Positions 1 through 7,243 of a DNA stretch of 18,133 bases are shown in pieces. The translations under genes were made by a program, and so were the position numbers. The stretch comes from JAJZJT01 sp049964655 (GTDB lineage: Bacteria; Actinomycetota; Acidimicrobiia; Acidimicrobiales; RAAP-2). The notes below the pieces were generated by a model. That model did no database searches. It was given only the letters and a program-made list of their open reading frames with translations, and had not been told where the DNA came from. The stretch's first letter is position 1. Every line of letters begins with the position of its first letter. The stretch covers positions 1 through 18,133 of the forward strand of contig JBMFXC010000055.1 in NCBI GenBank assembly GCA_049964655.1, written 5' to 3'.

Positions 1-20
1 GGGTCACGCTTCCTACTCTC

Positions 21-1856
21 CTACTTCTCGTCGTCGCCCGCGTCGAGCGGGGTGCCCTCGGGCACGCCGACCGGGGCGGACCCGGCTCGCAGCAAACCGT
101 AGACGATCGAGTCGCACAGGGCCTGCCACGAGGCGTCGATGATGTTCTCCGACACGCCGATGGTCGTCCACGTCCGCTCTCCGTCCGTCGAGTCGATGAG
201 CACCCGGGTGACCGACCCGGTCCCCGCCCCTGTGTCGAGGACACGGACGCGATAGTCGACCAGGTGGATGTCGCTCAGTGCCGGGTACCAACGCTCGATG
301 GCGTCACGGAGGGCCGCGTCGAGGGCGTTGACCGGGCCGTTCCCTTCGGCGGTGGCCACGATCCGGTCGGAACCGGCGAGCACCTTGACGGTGGCTTCGG
401 TCGACCGTCCGGCGTTGCGCTCGGCGATGACCCGGTAGGACTCGAGCTCGAAGAACCCCTGGCGCCAACCGGTGGCTCGGCGCAGGAGCAGTTCGAGGGA
501 CGCATCGGCCACCTCGAAGTGGTACCCCTGGTGCTCGAGCCGCTTGAGGGAGTCGAGCACAGAAGTCATGGCGTCCGAGTCGAGCTCGATGCCCAGCTCG
601 GCCGCTTTCAGGGCGAGCGTCGAACGGCCGGCCATCTCCGAGACCACGAAGCGGGTCCCGTTGCCCACCAGCTCGGGGGCGATGTGCTCGTAGGCATCCG
701 AGCGACGGGCGATGGCACTCGTGTGGAGCCCCGCCTTGTGGGCGAACACCGACGCTCCCACATAGGGCTGCTGGGGGTTCGGGGCGATGTTGACCAGCTC
801 GGCGATGTGGTGGGCAACCGGCGTGAGGCGCTCCAGCCGGCCCTCGGGGATGGTTCGCACGCGCAGCTTCAAGGTCAGGTCGGGGATGGTCGCGGACAGG
901 TCGGCGTTGCCGGCGCGCTCGCCGTAGCCGTTGACACACCCCTGGACGTGGGTGGCACCGACGCCGACGGCGGCCAACGAGTTGGCCACGGCGACCCCCG
1001 AGTCGTTGTGGAAGTGGACGCCGACCTGGCTCTCGAACGAGCCGACCACGTCGGCCACGATGCGGCTCACCTCGTAGGGGAGGGTCCCCCCGTTGGTGTC
1101 GCAGAGCACGAGCGCCTCGGCTCCCGCCTCCTCTGCCGCCTGCAGGATGCGCCGGGTGAACGCCGGGTTCGCCTTGTAGCCGTCGAAGAAGTGCTCGGCA
1201 TCGAGGAACACCCTCAAGTCGTTGCGTCTCAGGAACTCGACCGAGTCGGCGACCATGGCGACGGCTTCGTCGAGCGTCGTCCTGAGGGCGTCGACCACGT
1301 GCACTTCGGACGACTTGGCCACGATGCACACCGCGGACGTCCCCGCTTCGACCAGGTGACGGAGCGTCTCGTCGTCCTCCGCCCGTACGCCAGCACGGCG
1401 CGTCGACCCGAAGGCCACCAGGGTGGCGGTGGCGAGGTCGAGCTCCTTCGGGGCCCGGGCGAAGAACTCGGCGTCCTTCGGGTTGGCCCCGGGCCAACCG
1501 CCTTCGATGAAGGTGACCCCCAGGTGGTCGAGCTGCTCGGCCACCCGCAGCTTGTCGTCGACGGTCAGGGACAGCCCTTCCTGCTGCGAGCCGTCGCGCA
1601 GGGTGGTGTCGAAGACGTCGACGGCCTCGGGTAGCGCCGGGAGCCCGACGCCGTGGCCCGACCCTCCGTCGTCGGCCGCGCCGCCGTCTCGCGCGGCCAG
1701 AGCCCCGCGACGCGCCCGGAGCTCGGCGTGCGACCGCTGACCGGCAGTCAGCCCGTGGTCGTGGTCGTGGTCACCCCTGTGGTCGTGGTCGTGGCCACCT
1801 GCGTGATCGTGGTCGTGGTCGTGTGGGCCACCGAGGGTGGGTCCGTCACTCGACAT
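21..1856 (-). CDS. cimA: (R)-citramalate synthase with His-Asp-rich N-terminal extension
   Basis: It condenses pyruvate and acetyl-CoA to (R)-citramalate, the first step of threonine-independent isoleucine synthesis. The 611-aa protein has the DRE-TIM barrel start (TTLRDG, residues 84-89), the metal-binding HFHND (281-285), the GYGERAGNADL motif and a C-terminal LeuA-type allosteric dimer domain from about residue 455. FIEGGWPGANPKD (117-128) favours CimA over 2-isopropylmalate synthase. The ATG at 1856 has AAGGA 11 bases upstream and overlaps the end of ilvE by 11 bp; a longer open frame further upstream merely shadows ilvE. About 77 residues precede the first barrel strand, including a His-Asp repeat at 12-34, so the protein is longer than the roughly 520-540 aa usual for the family. 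It is the last gene of leuB-ilvE-cimA here; the TAG stop is 20 bp from the window edge, so later operon genes cannot be excluded. Confidence 0.93.
   Translation of the reverse strand: MSSDGPTLGGPHDHDHDHAGGHDHDHRGDHDHDHGLTAGQRSHAELRARRGALAARDGGAADDGGSGHGVGLPALPEAVDVFDTTLRDGSQQEGLSLTVDDKLRVAEQLDHLGVTFIEGGWPGANPKDAEFFARAPKELDLATATLVAFGSTRRAGVRAEDDETLRHLVEAGTSAVCIVAKSSEVHVVDALRTTLDEAVAMVADSVEFLRRNDLRVFLDAEHFFDGYKANPAFTRRILQAAEEAGAEALVLCDTNGGTLPYEVSRIVADVVGSFESQVGVHFHNDSGVAVANSLAAVGVGATHVQGCVNGYGERAGNADLSATIPDLTLKLRVRTIPEGRLERLTPVAHHIAELVNIAPNPQQPYVGASVFAHKAGLHTSAIARRSDAYEHIAPELVGNGTRFVVSEMAGRSTLALKAAELGIELDSDAMTSVLDSLKRLEHQGYHFEVADASLELLLRRATGWRQGFFELESYRVIAERNAGRSTEATVKVLAGSDRIVATAEGNGPVNALDAALRDAIERWYPALSDIHLVDYRVRVLDTGAGTGSVTRVLIDSTDGERTWTTIGVSENIIDASWQALCDSIVYGLLRAGSAPVGVPEGTPLDAGDDEK
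1755..1823 (-). repeat. CAC/GAC codon repeat encoding a His-Asp tract in CimA
   Basis: A simple-sequence tract of alternating CAC and GAC codons encodes three HDHD blocks separated by AGG and RGD (CimA residues 12-34). It keeps the cimA frame and lies between the start codon and the catalytic barrel. Such tracts are typical divalent-metal-binding tails and are prone to slippage in length. Any effect on the metal-dependent enzyme is inference. Confidence 0.85.
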
Positions 1857-2775
1857 CGTCGAGCCAGTCCTTGTACCGGTCGACCTCGCCCCGGACGGTG
1901 TCGAAGTAGGTCTGCTGGATCTGGGCCGTGATCGGCCCCGGCACGCCCTGGCCCATCGGTCGGTCGTCGACGGCGCGGATGGGCACCACCTCGGCAGCGG
2001 TCCCGGTGAGGAAGGCCTCGTCGGCGGTGTAGAGGTCCGAGCGGATGATGGGCTCGTGGGCCACGTCGTAGCCGAGGTCGCGTGCGATGGTCTCGACCGA
2101 GCGCTGGGTGATGCCTTCGAGCGCACCGGCGTCCGAGCTCGGCGGGGTGACGAGCCGTCCCCGGCGCACGAGGAAGAGGTTCTCGCCCGTGCACTCGCTG
2201 ACGTTGCCGTCGGGGGCGAGCAGGATGGCCTCGTCGTAGCCGGCCTTCAGCGCCTCGACCTTGGCGAGCGACGAGTTCACGTACATGCCTGTGCCCTTGG
2301 CCGCCGTGGGCACGGCGTTGGGGTCGTGACGGCGCCACGAGCTGATCTTCATCGACACCCCGTTGGCCACCCCGTCGTCACCGAGGTAGCTCCCCCACGG
2401 CCAGGCGGCGATGGACACGTTGACCGGGCACGGCAACGGGTTGAGGCCCATCTCGCCGTAGCCGAGGAAGACGAGGGGGCGGATGTAGCAACCGTCGTCG
2501 AGCCGGTTCACCCGCACCACCTCCTTGGTGGCCGCCACCAGCTCGTCGACCGTGTAGGGGATGTCGATGAGGAAGACCTTGGCCGAGGCGAAGAGCCGCT
2601 CGATGTGGTCGCGCAGCCGGAAGACGGCGACCCCCCGAGCCGTCGGGTAGGCACGGATCCCCTCGAAGACGCCCGAGCCGTAGTGCATGGTGTGTGTGAG
2701 CACGTGGACGGTGGCGTCCTGCCAGGCGACGAGCTCGCCGTCCATCCAGATCTTGTCGGTGGGGGTGATAGGCAC
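1846..2775 (-). CDS. ilvE: Branched-chain amino acid aminotransferase
   Basis: A PLP-dependent fold-type IV transaminase that performs the last step of Ile, Val and Leu synthesis with glutamate as amino donor. The 309-aa length is typical. Visible signatures are the N-terminal MHYGSGVFEGIRAY (30-43), the PLP-binding lysine candidate K160 in AAKGTGMY, the cofactor-binding loop SECTGENLF (193-201) and the TGTAAEVVPI segment (258-266). The start is a GTG with GAAAGG about 9 bases upstream; an in-frame ATG ten codons later would cut the conserved N-terminus. It begins 3 bp after the leuB stop and its end overlaps cimA, so the three genes are very likely co-transcribed. Confidence 0.95.
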   Translation of the reverse strand: MPITPTDKIWMDGELVAWQDATVHVLTHTMHYGSGVFEGIRAYPTARGVAVFRLRDHIERLFASAKVFLIDIPYTVDELVAATKEVVRVNRLDDGCYIRPLVFLGYGEMGLNPLPCPVNVSIAAWPWGSYLGDDGVANGVSMKISSWRRHDPNAVPTAAKGTGMYVNSSLAKVEALKAGYDEAILLAPDGNVSECTGENLFLVRRGRLVTPPSSDAGALEGITQRSVETIARDLGYDVAHEPIIRSDLYTADEAFLTGTAAEVVPIRAVDDRPMGQGVPGPITAQIQQTYFDTVRGEVDRYKDWLDDVE

Positions 2776-2778
2776 GGG

Positions 2779-3798
2779 TCAGAGCCTTTCTGCGATTGCG
2801 TCGCCGATGGCGGAGGTCGAAAGAGAGGGATCCGGGACGGACGCCACGAACTCGAGCACCGCCTTGGTCACCCTCCGGGCCGCCTCCGTCTCGCCGAGGT
2901 GGTCGAGCATGAGGGCGGCCGAGCGGACAGCGGCGGCCGGGTTGGCCTTCCCCGTCCCGGCGATGTCATGGGCGGCACCGTGCACCGGCTCGAACATCGA
3001 AGGCCCGGTGCGGTCCGGGTTGAGGTTGGCCGAGGCGGCGTACCCGATGCCCCCGGCCACCGCTCCGGCGAGGTCGGTCAGGATGTCGCCGAACAGGTTG
3101 TCGGTGACGATCACGTCGTAGCGCGAAGCCTGCTCCACCAAGTAGATGCAGGCCGCGTCGACATGGTTGTAGTCGCGGGAGACCTCGGGGAACTCGGGGG
3201 CGACCTCGTCGACGGTGCGTTGCCAGAGGTCGCCGGCGAAGGTGAGGACGTTCGTCTTGTGGACCAGCGTGAGGTGCCGACGTGGGCGGTCTGCGGCCAG
3301 GCGGAAGGCGAACCGGACGCATCGTTCGACCCCGTGACGAGTGTTCACCGATCCCTGGGTCGCCACCTCGTGCGGCGTCCCCTTGCGGAGGAACCCACCC
3401 TCGCCGGCATAGGTGCCCTCGGTGTTCTCCCTGACGACTACGAAGTCGCAGTCGGGCGCCGGAGCACCGGGGACCCCGTTGAAGGGACGCAGGTTGACGT
3501 AGAGGTCGAGGTCGAACCTCAGTCGAAGGAGCAAGCCGCGCTCGAGCGTGCCTGGGGGCACGGCCGTCGATCCCACCGGTGGGCCGATGGCGCCGAGGAG
3601 GATGGCGTCGAAGCCGCGAAGCTCCTCGAGCACCGCGTCGGGCAGGACCTCACCGGTGCGCAGGTAGCGATCGGCACCCAGGTCGTAGCTGGTCGTCTCG
3701 AGGTCCACGCCGGCGGCGGTCACGACCTTCAGTGCTTCGGCCACCACCTCGGGGCCGATGCCGTCGCCGCCGATGAGGGCGACCTTGTGGGTTGTCAC
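2779..3798 (-). CDS. leuB: 3-isopropylmalate dehydrogenase
   Basis: An NAD-dependent beta-hydroxyacid oxidative decarboxylase. It converts 3-isopropylmalate to 2-oxoisocaproate in leucine synthesis and, in organisms with CimA, 3-methylmalate to 2-oxobutyrate. The 339-aa protein shows GGDGIGPEV (10-18), RENTEGTYAGEGG (123-135), the catalytic lysine K181 in VHKTNV, NLFGDILTDL (234-243) and the NAD-binding region EPVHGAAHDIAGTGKANP (270-287). The start is GTG with AGGGA about 9 bases upstream. It is the first gene of leuB-ilvE-cimA and is preceded by a 478-bp gap holding a candidate attenuator. Isocitrate or tartrate dehydrogenase is the main alternative within the family; the neighbours favour LeuB. 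Confidence 0.93.
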   Translation of the reverse strand: MTTHKVALIGGDGIGPEVVAEALKVVTAAGVDLETTSYDLGADRYLRTGEVLPDAVLEELRGFDAILLGAIGPPVGSTAVPPGTLERGLLLRLRFDLDLYVNLRPFNGVPGAPAPDCDFVVVRENTEGTYAGEGGFLRKGTPHEVATQGSVNTRHGVERCVRFAFRLAADRPRRHLTLVHKTNVLTFAGDLWQRTVDEVAPEFPEVSRDYNHVDAACIYLVEQASRYDVIVTDNLFGDILTDLAGAVAGGIGYAASANLNPDRTGPSMFEPVHGAAHDIAGTGKANPAAAVRSAALMLDHLGETEAARRVTKAVLEFVASVPDPSLSTSAIGDAIAERL

Positions 3799-3814
3799 GG
3801 TTCTCGTCCCTACT

Positions 3815-3871
3815 CTCTGCTCTGCTGTCGCTCTGCTGTCTGTCGCTCTGCTCTGCTGTCGCTCTGCTGTC
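3815..3871. repeat. 26-bp direct repeat, period 31, in the leuB leader
   Basis: Identical 26-bp copies lie at 3815-3840 and 3846-3871, each built from CTCTGCTGTC-like blocks. On the transcribed minus strand they read as GACAGCAGAGC blocks between 17 and 73 bases upstream of the leuB GTG. The RNA is purine-rich and probably little structured. No function can be assigned. Confidence 0.85.
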
Positions 3872-3881
3872 GTCCTATCAC

Positions 3882-3913
3882 CGCCACTTCGCCGGCACCC
3901 GCCACTTCGCCGG
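3882..3913. repeat. Short tandem repeat CGCCACTTCGCCGG, period 18
   Basis: Two exact 14-bp copies lie at 3882-3895 and 3900-3913, next to the 26-bp repeat in the same leuB leader. The rest of 3914-4010 is GC-rich and shows no gene or clear regulatory motif. Confidence 0.75.
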
Positions 3914-4016
3914 TCGGTCGCTGGTCGGCGGCTACCACCCGGCTGCCACCCCGTAGCGACCGGTCGTCGGGGCTACCGGCCCGTCCGCTTGGCGGGCGAC
4001 GCCCGGCGGAGAATTG

Positions 4017-4041
4017 AAAAACCGCCCACCAGGTGGACGGT
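4017..4041 (-). terminator. Intrinsic terminator upstream of leuB, probably an attenuator
   Basis: On the minus strand ACCGTCCAC-CTG-GTGGGCGGT forms a 9-bp stem (one G-U) with a 3-base loop, followed directly by a T-tract. It lies about 220 bp before leuB and downstream of a promoter-like site and a short leader frame. This suggests conditional termination of the leu operon, though it could simply end transcripts reading through from tsaC. Confidence 0.75.
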
Positions 4042-4045
4042 CGAA

Positions 4046-4070
4046 GGCACGCACCGGGTTGGCGCGTGCC
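4046..4070 (-). promoter_or_regulatory. Perfect leader hairpin before the terminator
   Basis: On the minus strand GGCACGCGCC-AACCC-GGTGCGTGCC gives a 10-bp stem with one G-U pair. Its first base is the last base of the leader-peptide stop codon. Two competing pairings are visible. The CCCGGTGC part (4058-4051) can pair perfectly with GCACCGGG in the leader codons (4100-4093). The GGTGCGTG part of its 3' arm can pair imperfectly with CGTCCACC in the terminator's 5' arm. Mutually exclusive pairings of this kind are expected of a transcription attenuator. Confidence 0.65.
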
Positions 4071-4108
4071 TAGAGAATGCTGCGTACGGTCGCCCGGTGC
4101 CACGACAT
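4070..4108 (-). CDS. Putative leader peptide MSWHRATVRSIL of a branched-chain attenuator
   Basis: A 12-codon frame starts with ATG and ends with TAG. Its last five sense codons are GTA-CGC-AGC-ATT-CTC (Val-Arg-Ser-Ile-Leu), so each branched-chain amino acid appears once just before the stop. GTA and ATT are AT-ending codons, unlike the strong G/C third-position bias of the flanking genes. The stop overlaps the base of the following hairpin. No Shine-Dalgarno sequence is seen, but the predicted transcript would start only about 3 bases before the ATG, so leaderless initiation is possible. The gene downstream is leuB. One codon of each kind is a weak stalling signal compared with classical ilv or leu leaders, so this is an inference from layout. 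Confidence 0.5.
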   Translation of the reverse strand: MSWHRATVRSIL

Positions 4109-4117
4109 AGCCCACTA

Positions 4118-4146
4118 AGTGTCGCTGCTGGGACGCGCTCCGTCAA
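4118..4146 (-). promoter_or_regulatory. Candidate promoter for the leader and leuB operon
   Basis: TTGACG (4146-4141) is separated by 17 bases from GACACT (4123-4118), which keeps the A at position 2 and T at position 6 of the -10 hexamer. The predicted start near 4111 is only a few bases before the leader ATG. The -35 is good and the -10 weak. Bases 4147-4276, between tsaC and this site, show no further gene or motif. Confidence 0.45.
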
Positions 4147-4276
4147 CCCCGCCACCCCGCAGCCGAGCCCGGTTCGCCGGGGACGGCGCCCGGCAGCACG
4201 CATGCTCCCGCGGCAAGGTCCCAGACGACCTCGGACCAACCCGGACGGGCCGCACGGTCACAGGCCAGCCTCGCCG

Positions 4277-4915
4277 TCACAGGCCATCGGTCAGCTCGTC
4301 GAAGGGCAGGGCGCCGTGACGGAGGCAACGTGGCTCCTCGCCCGTGCAGTCGACCACCGTCGACGGCTCGCCCGCGCACGTCCCCCCATCGACCACCAGC
4401 TCGGGTCGGCGACCACCAGCGAAGGAGGCCTGCACGTCCTCGGCAGTGGCGCACGGCGGGGCGCCGTGCCGGTTCGCACTGGTGACGGCGAGCGGACCGG
4501 CCCGACGGCACACGGCCGCCACGAAGGCGTGGTCGGGCCAGCGCACGCCGACGGTGCCCGATCGCTCCGGTGGTCCACCGAGGTCGGCGACGAAGTCCGG
4601 GGCCCGGGGCACGACCAGGGTGAGCGGGCCGGGCCAGAACCGTCGGGCGAGCTCGGCGGCAAACCCGGTCAGGGGAGCCGCGACAACGGGCACCTGGGCG
4701 AGCTCGCCGACGAGGACCGGCAGCGCCACATCGACGGGCCGCTCCTTGACGACGAAGAGGGCGGCCACGGCGATCGGGTCGGCAGGAAGGGCGGCGACCC
4801 CGTAGACGGTGTCGGTGGGGAGCGCCACCACGCCGCCGGCGGCCAGGACCTCGAGAACGGCGTCGACCGCGCGCCGAGCGCTCTCGGCCACGGTGGGGAT
4901 GACCGGTCCGCTCAC
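4277..4915 (-). CDS. L-threonylcarbamoyladenylate synthase (TsaC/Sua5/YwlC family)
   Basis: It makes threonylcarbamoyl-AMP from threonine, bicarbonate and ATP for t6A37 modification of ANN-decoding tRNAs. The 212-aa single-domain YrdC protein shows the opening strand GGVVALPTDTVYGVAA, the K-x-R pair in KERPVDVALPVLV and the nucleotide-binding TSANRHGAPP. It lacks the extra C-terminal Sua5 domain. I chose the GTG at 4915 because its GTG shares bases with the prmC TGA (GTGA), which implies translational coupling; the longer open frame upstream is an Arg/Gly-rich shadow of prmC. The same position after prmC is held by Rv1301 in M. tuberculosis. Confidence 0.9.
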   Translation of the reverse strand: MSGPVIPTVAESARRAVDAVLEVLAAGGVVALPTDTVYGVAALPADPIAVAALFVVKERPVDVALPVLVGELAQVPVVAAPLTGFAAELARRFWPGPLTLVVPRAPDFVADLGGPPERSGTVGVRWPDHAFVAAVCRRAGPLAVTSANRHGAPPCATAEDVQASFAGGRRPELVVDGGTCAGEPSTVVDCTGEEPRCLRHGALPFDELTDGL

Positions 4916-5769
4916 CGGTGGGCCACCACCATGCGGCGTCGGCCGGCCAGATCGTGCTCGATCCTCACGTCGACGAGCCCAGCCTGACCAGCCAGGGCGG
5001 CGGCGGCATCGGCCTGGTGGGGGGCCAGCTCGACCACGACGGCGCCGCCCGGAGCGAGCCACCGGGCCGATCCGACCAGCACCTGCTCCACGTCGGCCAG
5101 GCCGTCGACACCTGAGGTGCTGGGGCCGGCCACGAGCGCGCTGCGTGGCTCCCACTCGCGCACCACCGGGTCGAGGCAGGCGTGCTCGCCTTCGGTGACG
5201 TAGGGCGGATTGGCGACGACGAGGTCACACCGGCCGAGCAGGCCCGTCGGCAGGGCGTCGAACCACCATCCTGCCGCCAGGTGCACCCGCGCTGCCGCCA
5301 CCGGGTCGAGGTCGGCCAGGTGCTCGACGTTGTCGCGTGCCAGCGCCAGCGCCTCGGGCGACCGGTCCGTCGCCCACACCTCGAGCCCGGAACCAGCCCC
5401 GGCCTCGACGGCCAGCGACAGGGCGATCGCCCCGGTTCCGGTGCCGAGGTCGACGGCGACCCGGCTCCGACGGCGGCGGCGGCGGACCTCGTCGAGCGCC
5501 ACGCCGGTGACGACTTCCGTCTCGGGGCGGGGCACGAGCGCGCGGCGGTCCACCCGGAGCTCGAGCGTGCGAAAGGGCCACGTCCCCAGCACGTACTGGA
5601 GCGGCTCCCCCGCCGCCCGACGACGGGCCAGCTCGCGGGCACCCTCACGACCAAGGCCGGACACCTCGGCGTGCTCGGCGATCCACACCGCCTCGCGCCG
5701 GTCGCCGACCACGGCCGCCACCTCGTCGACGAGCACGCGGTCTACGTCCACCCGCACGTCCGAGACCAC
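4912..5769 (-). CDS. prmC: Peptide chain release factor N5-glutamine methyltransferase
   Basis: It methylates the glutamine of the GGQ loop in release factors, using S-adenosylmethionine. The 285-aa protein has an N-terminal helical domain with GEPLQY (54-59) and VPRPETE (79-85), a Rossmann SAM-binding motif DLGTGTG (107-113) and the catalytic NPPY (187-190). It sits 4 bp after prfA, which encodes its substrate; this is the classic pairing. The GTG start has no clear Shine-Dalgarno sequence, consistent with coupling to prfA termination. Its stop overlaps the next gene's start by 4 bp. Confidence 0.95.
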   Translation of the reverse strand: MVSDVRVDVDRVLVDEVAAVVGDRREAVWIAEHAEVSGLGREGARELARRRAAGEPLQYVLGTWPFRTLELRVDRRALVPRPETEVVTGVALDEVRRRRRRSRVAVDLGTGTGAIALSLAVEAGAGSGLEVWATDRSPEALALARDNVEHLADLDPVAAARVHLAAGWWFDALPTGLLGRCDLVVANPPYVTEGEHACLDPVVREWEPRSALVAGPSTSGVDGLADVEQVLVGSARWLAPGGAVVVELAPHQADAAAALAGQAGLVDVRIEHDLAGRRRMVVAHR

Positions 5770-5773
5770 CGAT

Positions 5774-6838
5774 TCAGCCGGCGGCCAGCTGGCGGGCGCG
5801 CTTGTCGGCCACCAGGGCGTCGGTCAGCTCGTCGAGGTCGCCGGCGAGGACGCGGTCGAGCTTGTAGAGGGTGAGCTTGACGCGGTGGTCGGTGACCCTG
5901 TTCTCCTTGTAGTTGTAGGTCCGGATCTTCTCGGCCCGCCCACCCGAGCCGACCTGGCTGCGTCGTTGCGCCGACAGCTCGGACGCCTGACGGTCCTGCT
6001 CGGCCTTGAGCAGACGCGACCGCAGCACGACCATCGCCTTGGCTCGGTTCTGGATCTGGCTCTTCTCGTCCTGCATGGCCACGACGATCCCACTGGGCAG
6101 GTGGGTGACACGGACGGCCGAGTCCGTCGTGTTCACCGACTGTCCTCCGGGGCCGGTCGAGCGGTAGACGTCGATCTTCAAGTCGGCAGGATCGATGGTC
6201 ACGTCGACCTCCTCGGCCTCGGGAAGGACGGTCACCGTCGCCGAGGAGGTGTGGACCCGCCCCTGTGACTCGGTGACCGGCACCCGCTGGACGCGATGCG
6301 GGCCGCCCTCGTGCTCGAGCCGCTGCCAGGCGTCCTTTCCCTTCACGACGAAGGTCACTTCGTTCAGCCCGTCGCGCTCAGACGGGCTCAACGAGAGCAC
6401 CTCGACGGCCCACCCGCGCTGGGCGGCGTACCGGGTGTACATGTCGAAGAGGTCGCGGGCGAACAGGTTGGCTTCTTCGCCACCTTCGGCACCCCGTATC
6501 TCCACGATGACGTTCCGCCCGCTGTTCGGATCACGTGGCAGGAGGCCGACCCGGAGGTCCTCCTCGAGCTCGGCGACCAGACGCTCCGCGCCCTCGACCT
6601 CCGAGCGCACGATCTCGCGGTCGTCCCCCTGGGCGTCGGTGAGCAGCTCGCGGGCGACCTCGAGGTCCGAACGGGCTTCGAGGAGGCGGCGCCAGGTGCC
6701 GACGACCTCCTCCAACTCCTTCATCCGCTTGGAGAGGACGCGAAGGCGACCCGGGTCGTCGGCCAGCCCGGGGTCACCGAGCTCGGCGACGACCGCGTCG
6801 TACTCCTTCTCCAATGCGCTTAGCCGGTCGTCCAGCAC
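5774..6838 (-). CDS. prfA: Peptide chain release factor 1
   Basis: RF1 recognises UAA and UAG and triggers peptide release. In the 354-aa protein the codon-recognition tripeptide is PVT (187-189, the PxT class, not the SPF of RF2) and the catalytic GGQ is at 231-233, followed by SVNTTDSAVRVTHLPSG. The start is one of two nearby GTGs (6838 or 6844); I use 6838, and an upstream open extension is low-complexity shadow. It follows rpmE by 94 bp containing two strong hairpins and precedes prmC by 4 bp. Confidence 0.95.
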   Translation of the reverse strand: MLDDRLSALEKEYDAVVAELGDPGLADDPGRLRVLSKRMKELEEVVGTWRRLLEARSDLEVARELLTDAQGDDREIVRSEVEGAERLVAELEEDLRVGLLPRDPNSGRNVIVEIRGAEGGEEANLFARDLFDMYTRYAAQRGWAVEVLSLSPSERDGLNEVTFVVKGKDAWQRLEHEGGPHRVQRVPVTESQGRVHTSSATVTVLPEAEEVDVTIDPADLKIDVYRSTGPGGQSVNTTDSAVRVTHLPSGIVVAMQDEKSQIQNRAKAMVVLRSRLLKAEQDRQASELSAQRRSQVGSGGRAEKIRTYNYKENRVTDHRVKLTLYKLDRVLAGDLDELTDALVADKRARQLAAG

Positions 6839-6851
6839 GGGCACAGGGTAC

Positions 6852-6868
6852 CGGGGGCTCGGCCCCCG
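6852..6868 (-). other. Hairpin just upstream of prfA
   Basis: CGGGGGC and GCCCCCG form a perfect 7-bp stem with a 3-base loop, 13 bases from the prfA start and without a T-tract. It could hold up translation initiation or protect the downstream mRNA after processing; neither is shown. Confidence 0.6.
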
Positions 6869-6906
6869 CTCGCTCGTGGAAGGGCCGACCCGCCGACAGG
6901 CAGCAA

Positions 6907-6926
6907 GGGCGCGTGGCGTCGCGCCC
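6907..6926 (-). terminator. Hairpin after rpmE, weak terminator candidate
   Basis: GGGCGCG and CGCGCCC form a perfect 7-bp stem with a 6-base loop, 6 bp after the rpmE stop. It is followed by TTGCTG and not a T-tract, so it is at best a partial terminator or an mRNA-stabilising element between rpmE and prfA. Confidence 0.4.
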
Positions 6927-6932
6927 TGCCGG

Positions 6933-7166
6933 TCAGGACGCCGGCGAGGTCCCCTTCTTGCGCGCCGCGCTCTTCGCGTAGCGACGCTGGAAGCGCTCGA
7001 CGCGACCACCCGAGTCGACCAGCTTCTGCTTGCCGGTGAAGAACGGGTGGCACTCGTTGCACAGCTCGAGTTGGATCTCGGGCTTGGTCGACCGGGTGGT
7101 GAACGTGTTGCCACACGAGCACCGAACGGTCGCCGTGACGTACTCGGGGTGGATGTCGGTCTTCAT
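6933..7166 (-). CDS. rpmE: 50S ribosomal protein L31 (zinc-binding form)
   Basis: The 77-aa protein matches L31: MKTDIHPEY at the start, CNECHPFFTGKQKLVDSGGRVERF in the middle and a basic tail. Cysteines C16, C18, C36 and C39 are all present, giving the zinc-ribbon (C+) type and not the zinc-free paralogue. The ATG has GGAG 8 bases upstream. It sits between rho and prfA, as in M. tuberculosis (Rv1297-Rv1299). Confidence 0.96.
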   Translation of the reverse strand: MKTDIHPEYVTATVRCSCGNTFTTRSTKPEIQLELCNECHPFFTGKQKLVDSGGRVERFQRRYAKSAARKKGTSPAS

Positions 7167-7210
7167 CGCTGTGCTCCCATGTTCCTGCTCGTGCGTGCGG
7201 CTGCTCGGAC

Positions 7211-7225
7211 CCGGTAGCCTACCGG
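7211..7225. other. 15-bp perfect palindrome in the rho-rpmE gap
   Basis: CCGGTAG-C-CTACCGG is a perfect 7+1+7 inverted repeat 45 bp upstream of rpmE. On the minus strand it contains TAGGCT, which fits a TANNNT -10 element, so it may be part of an rpmE promoter, an operator, or a hairpin at the end of the rho transcript. Nothing visible decides among these. Confidence 0.5.
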
Positions 7226-7243
7226 CCCGGCCGACCGGCCCGG

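Noticed and set aside
3927..3940. GGGTGGTAGCCGCC on the minus strand considered as a T-box core
   Set aside because: It has an extra base relative to the AGGGTGGNACCGCG core and lies after the terminator instead of before it, with no recognisable stem I or specifier loop.
1837..4017. 726-codon plus-strand frame opposite ilvE and leuB
   Set aside because: It is an antisense frame kept open by GC bias and is rich in repeated Val/Gly/Asp without domains.
3758..4987. Plus-strand frame crossing the leuB-tsaC gap
   Set aside because: It overlaps leuB and tsaC in antisense, and in the gap it translates the short DNA repeats; the regulatory reading of the minus strand explains the gap better.
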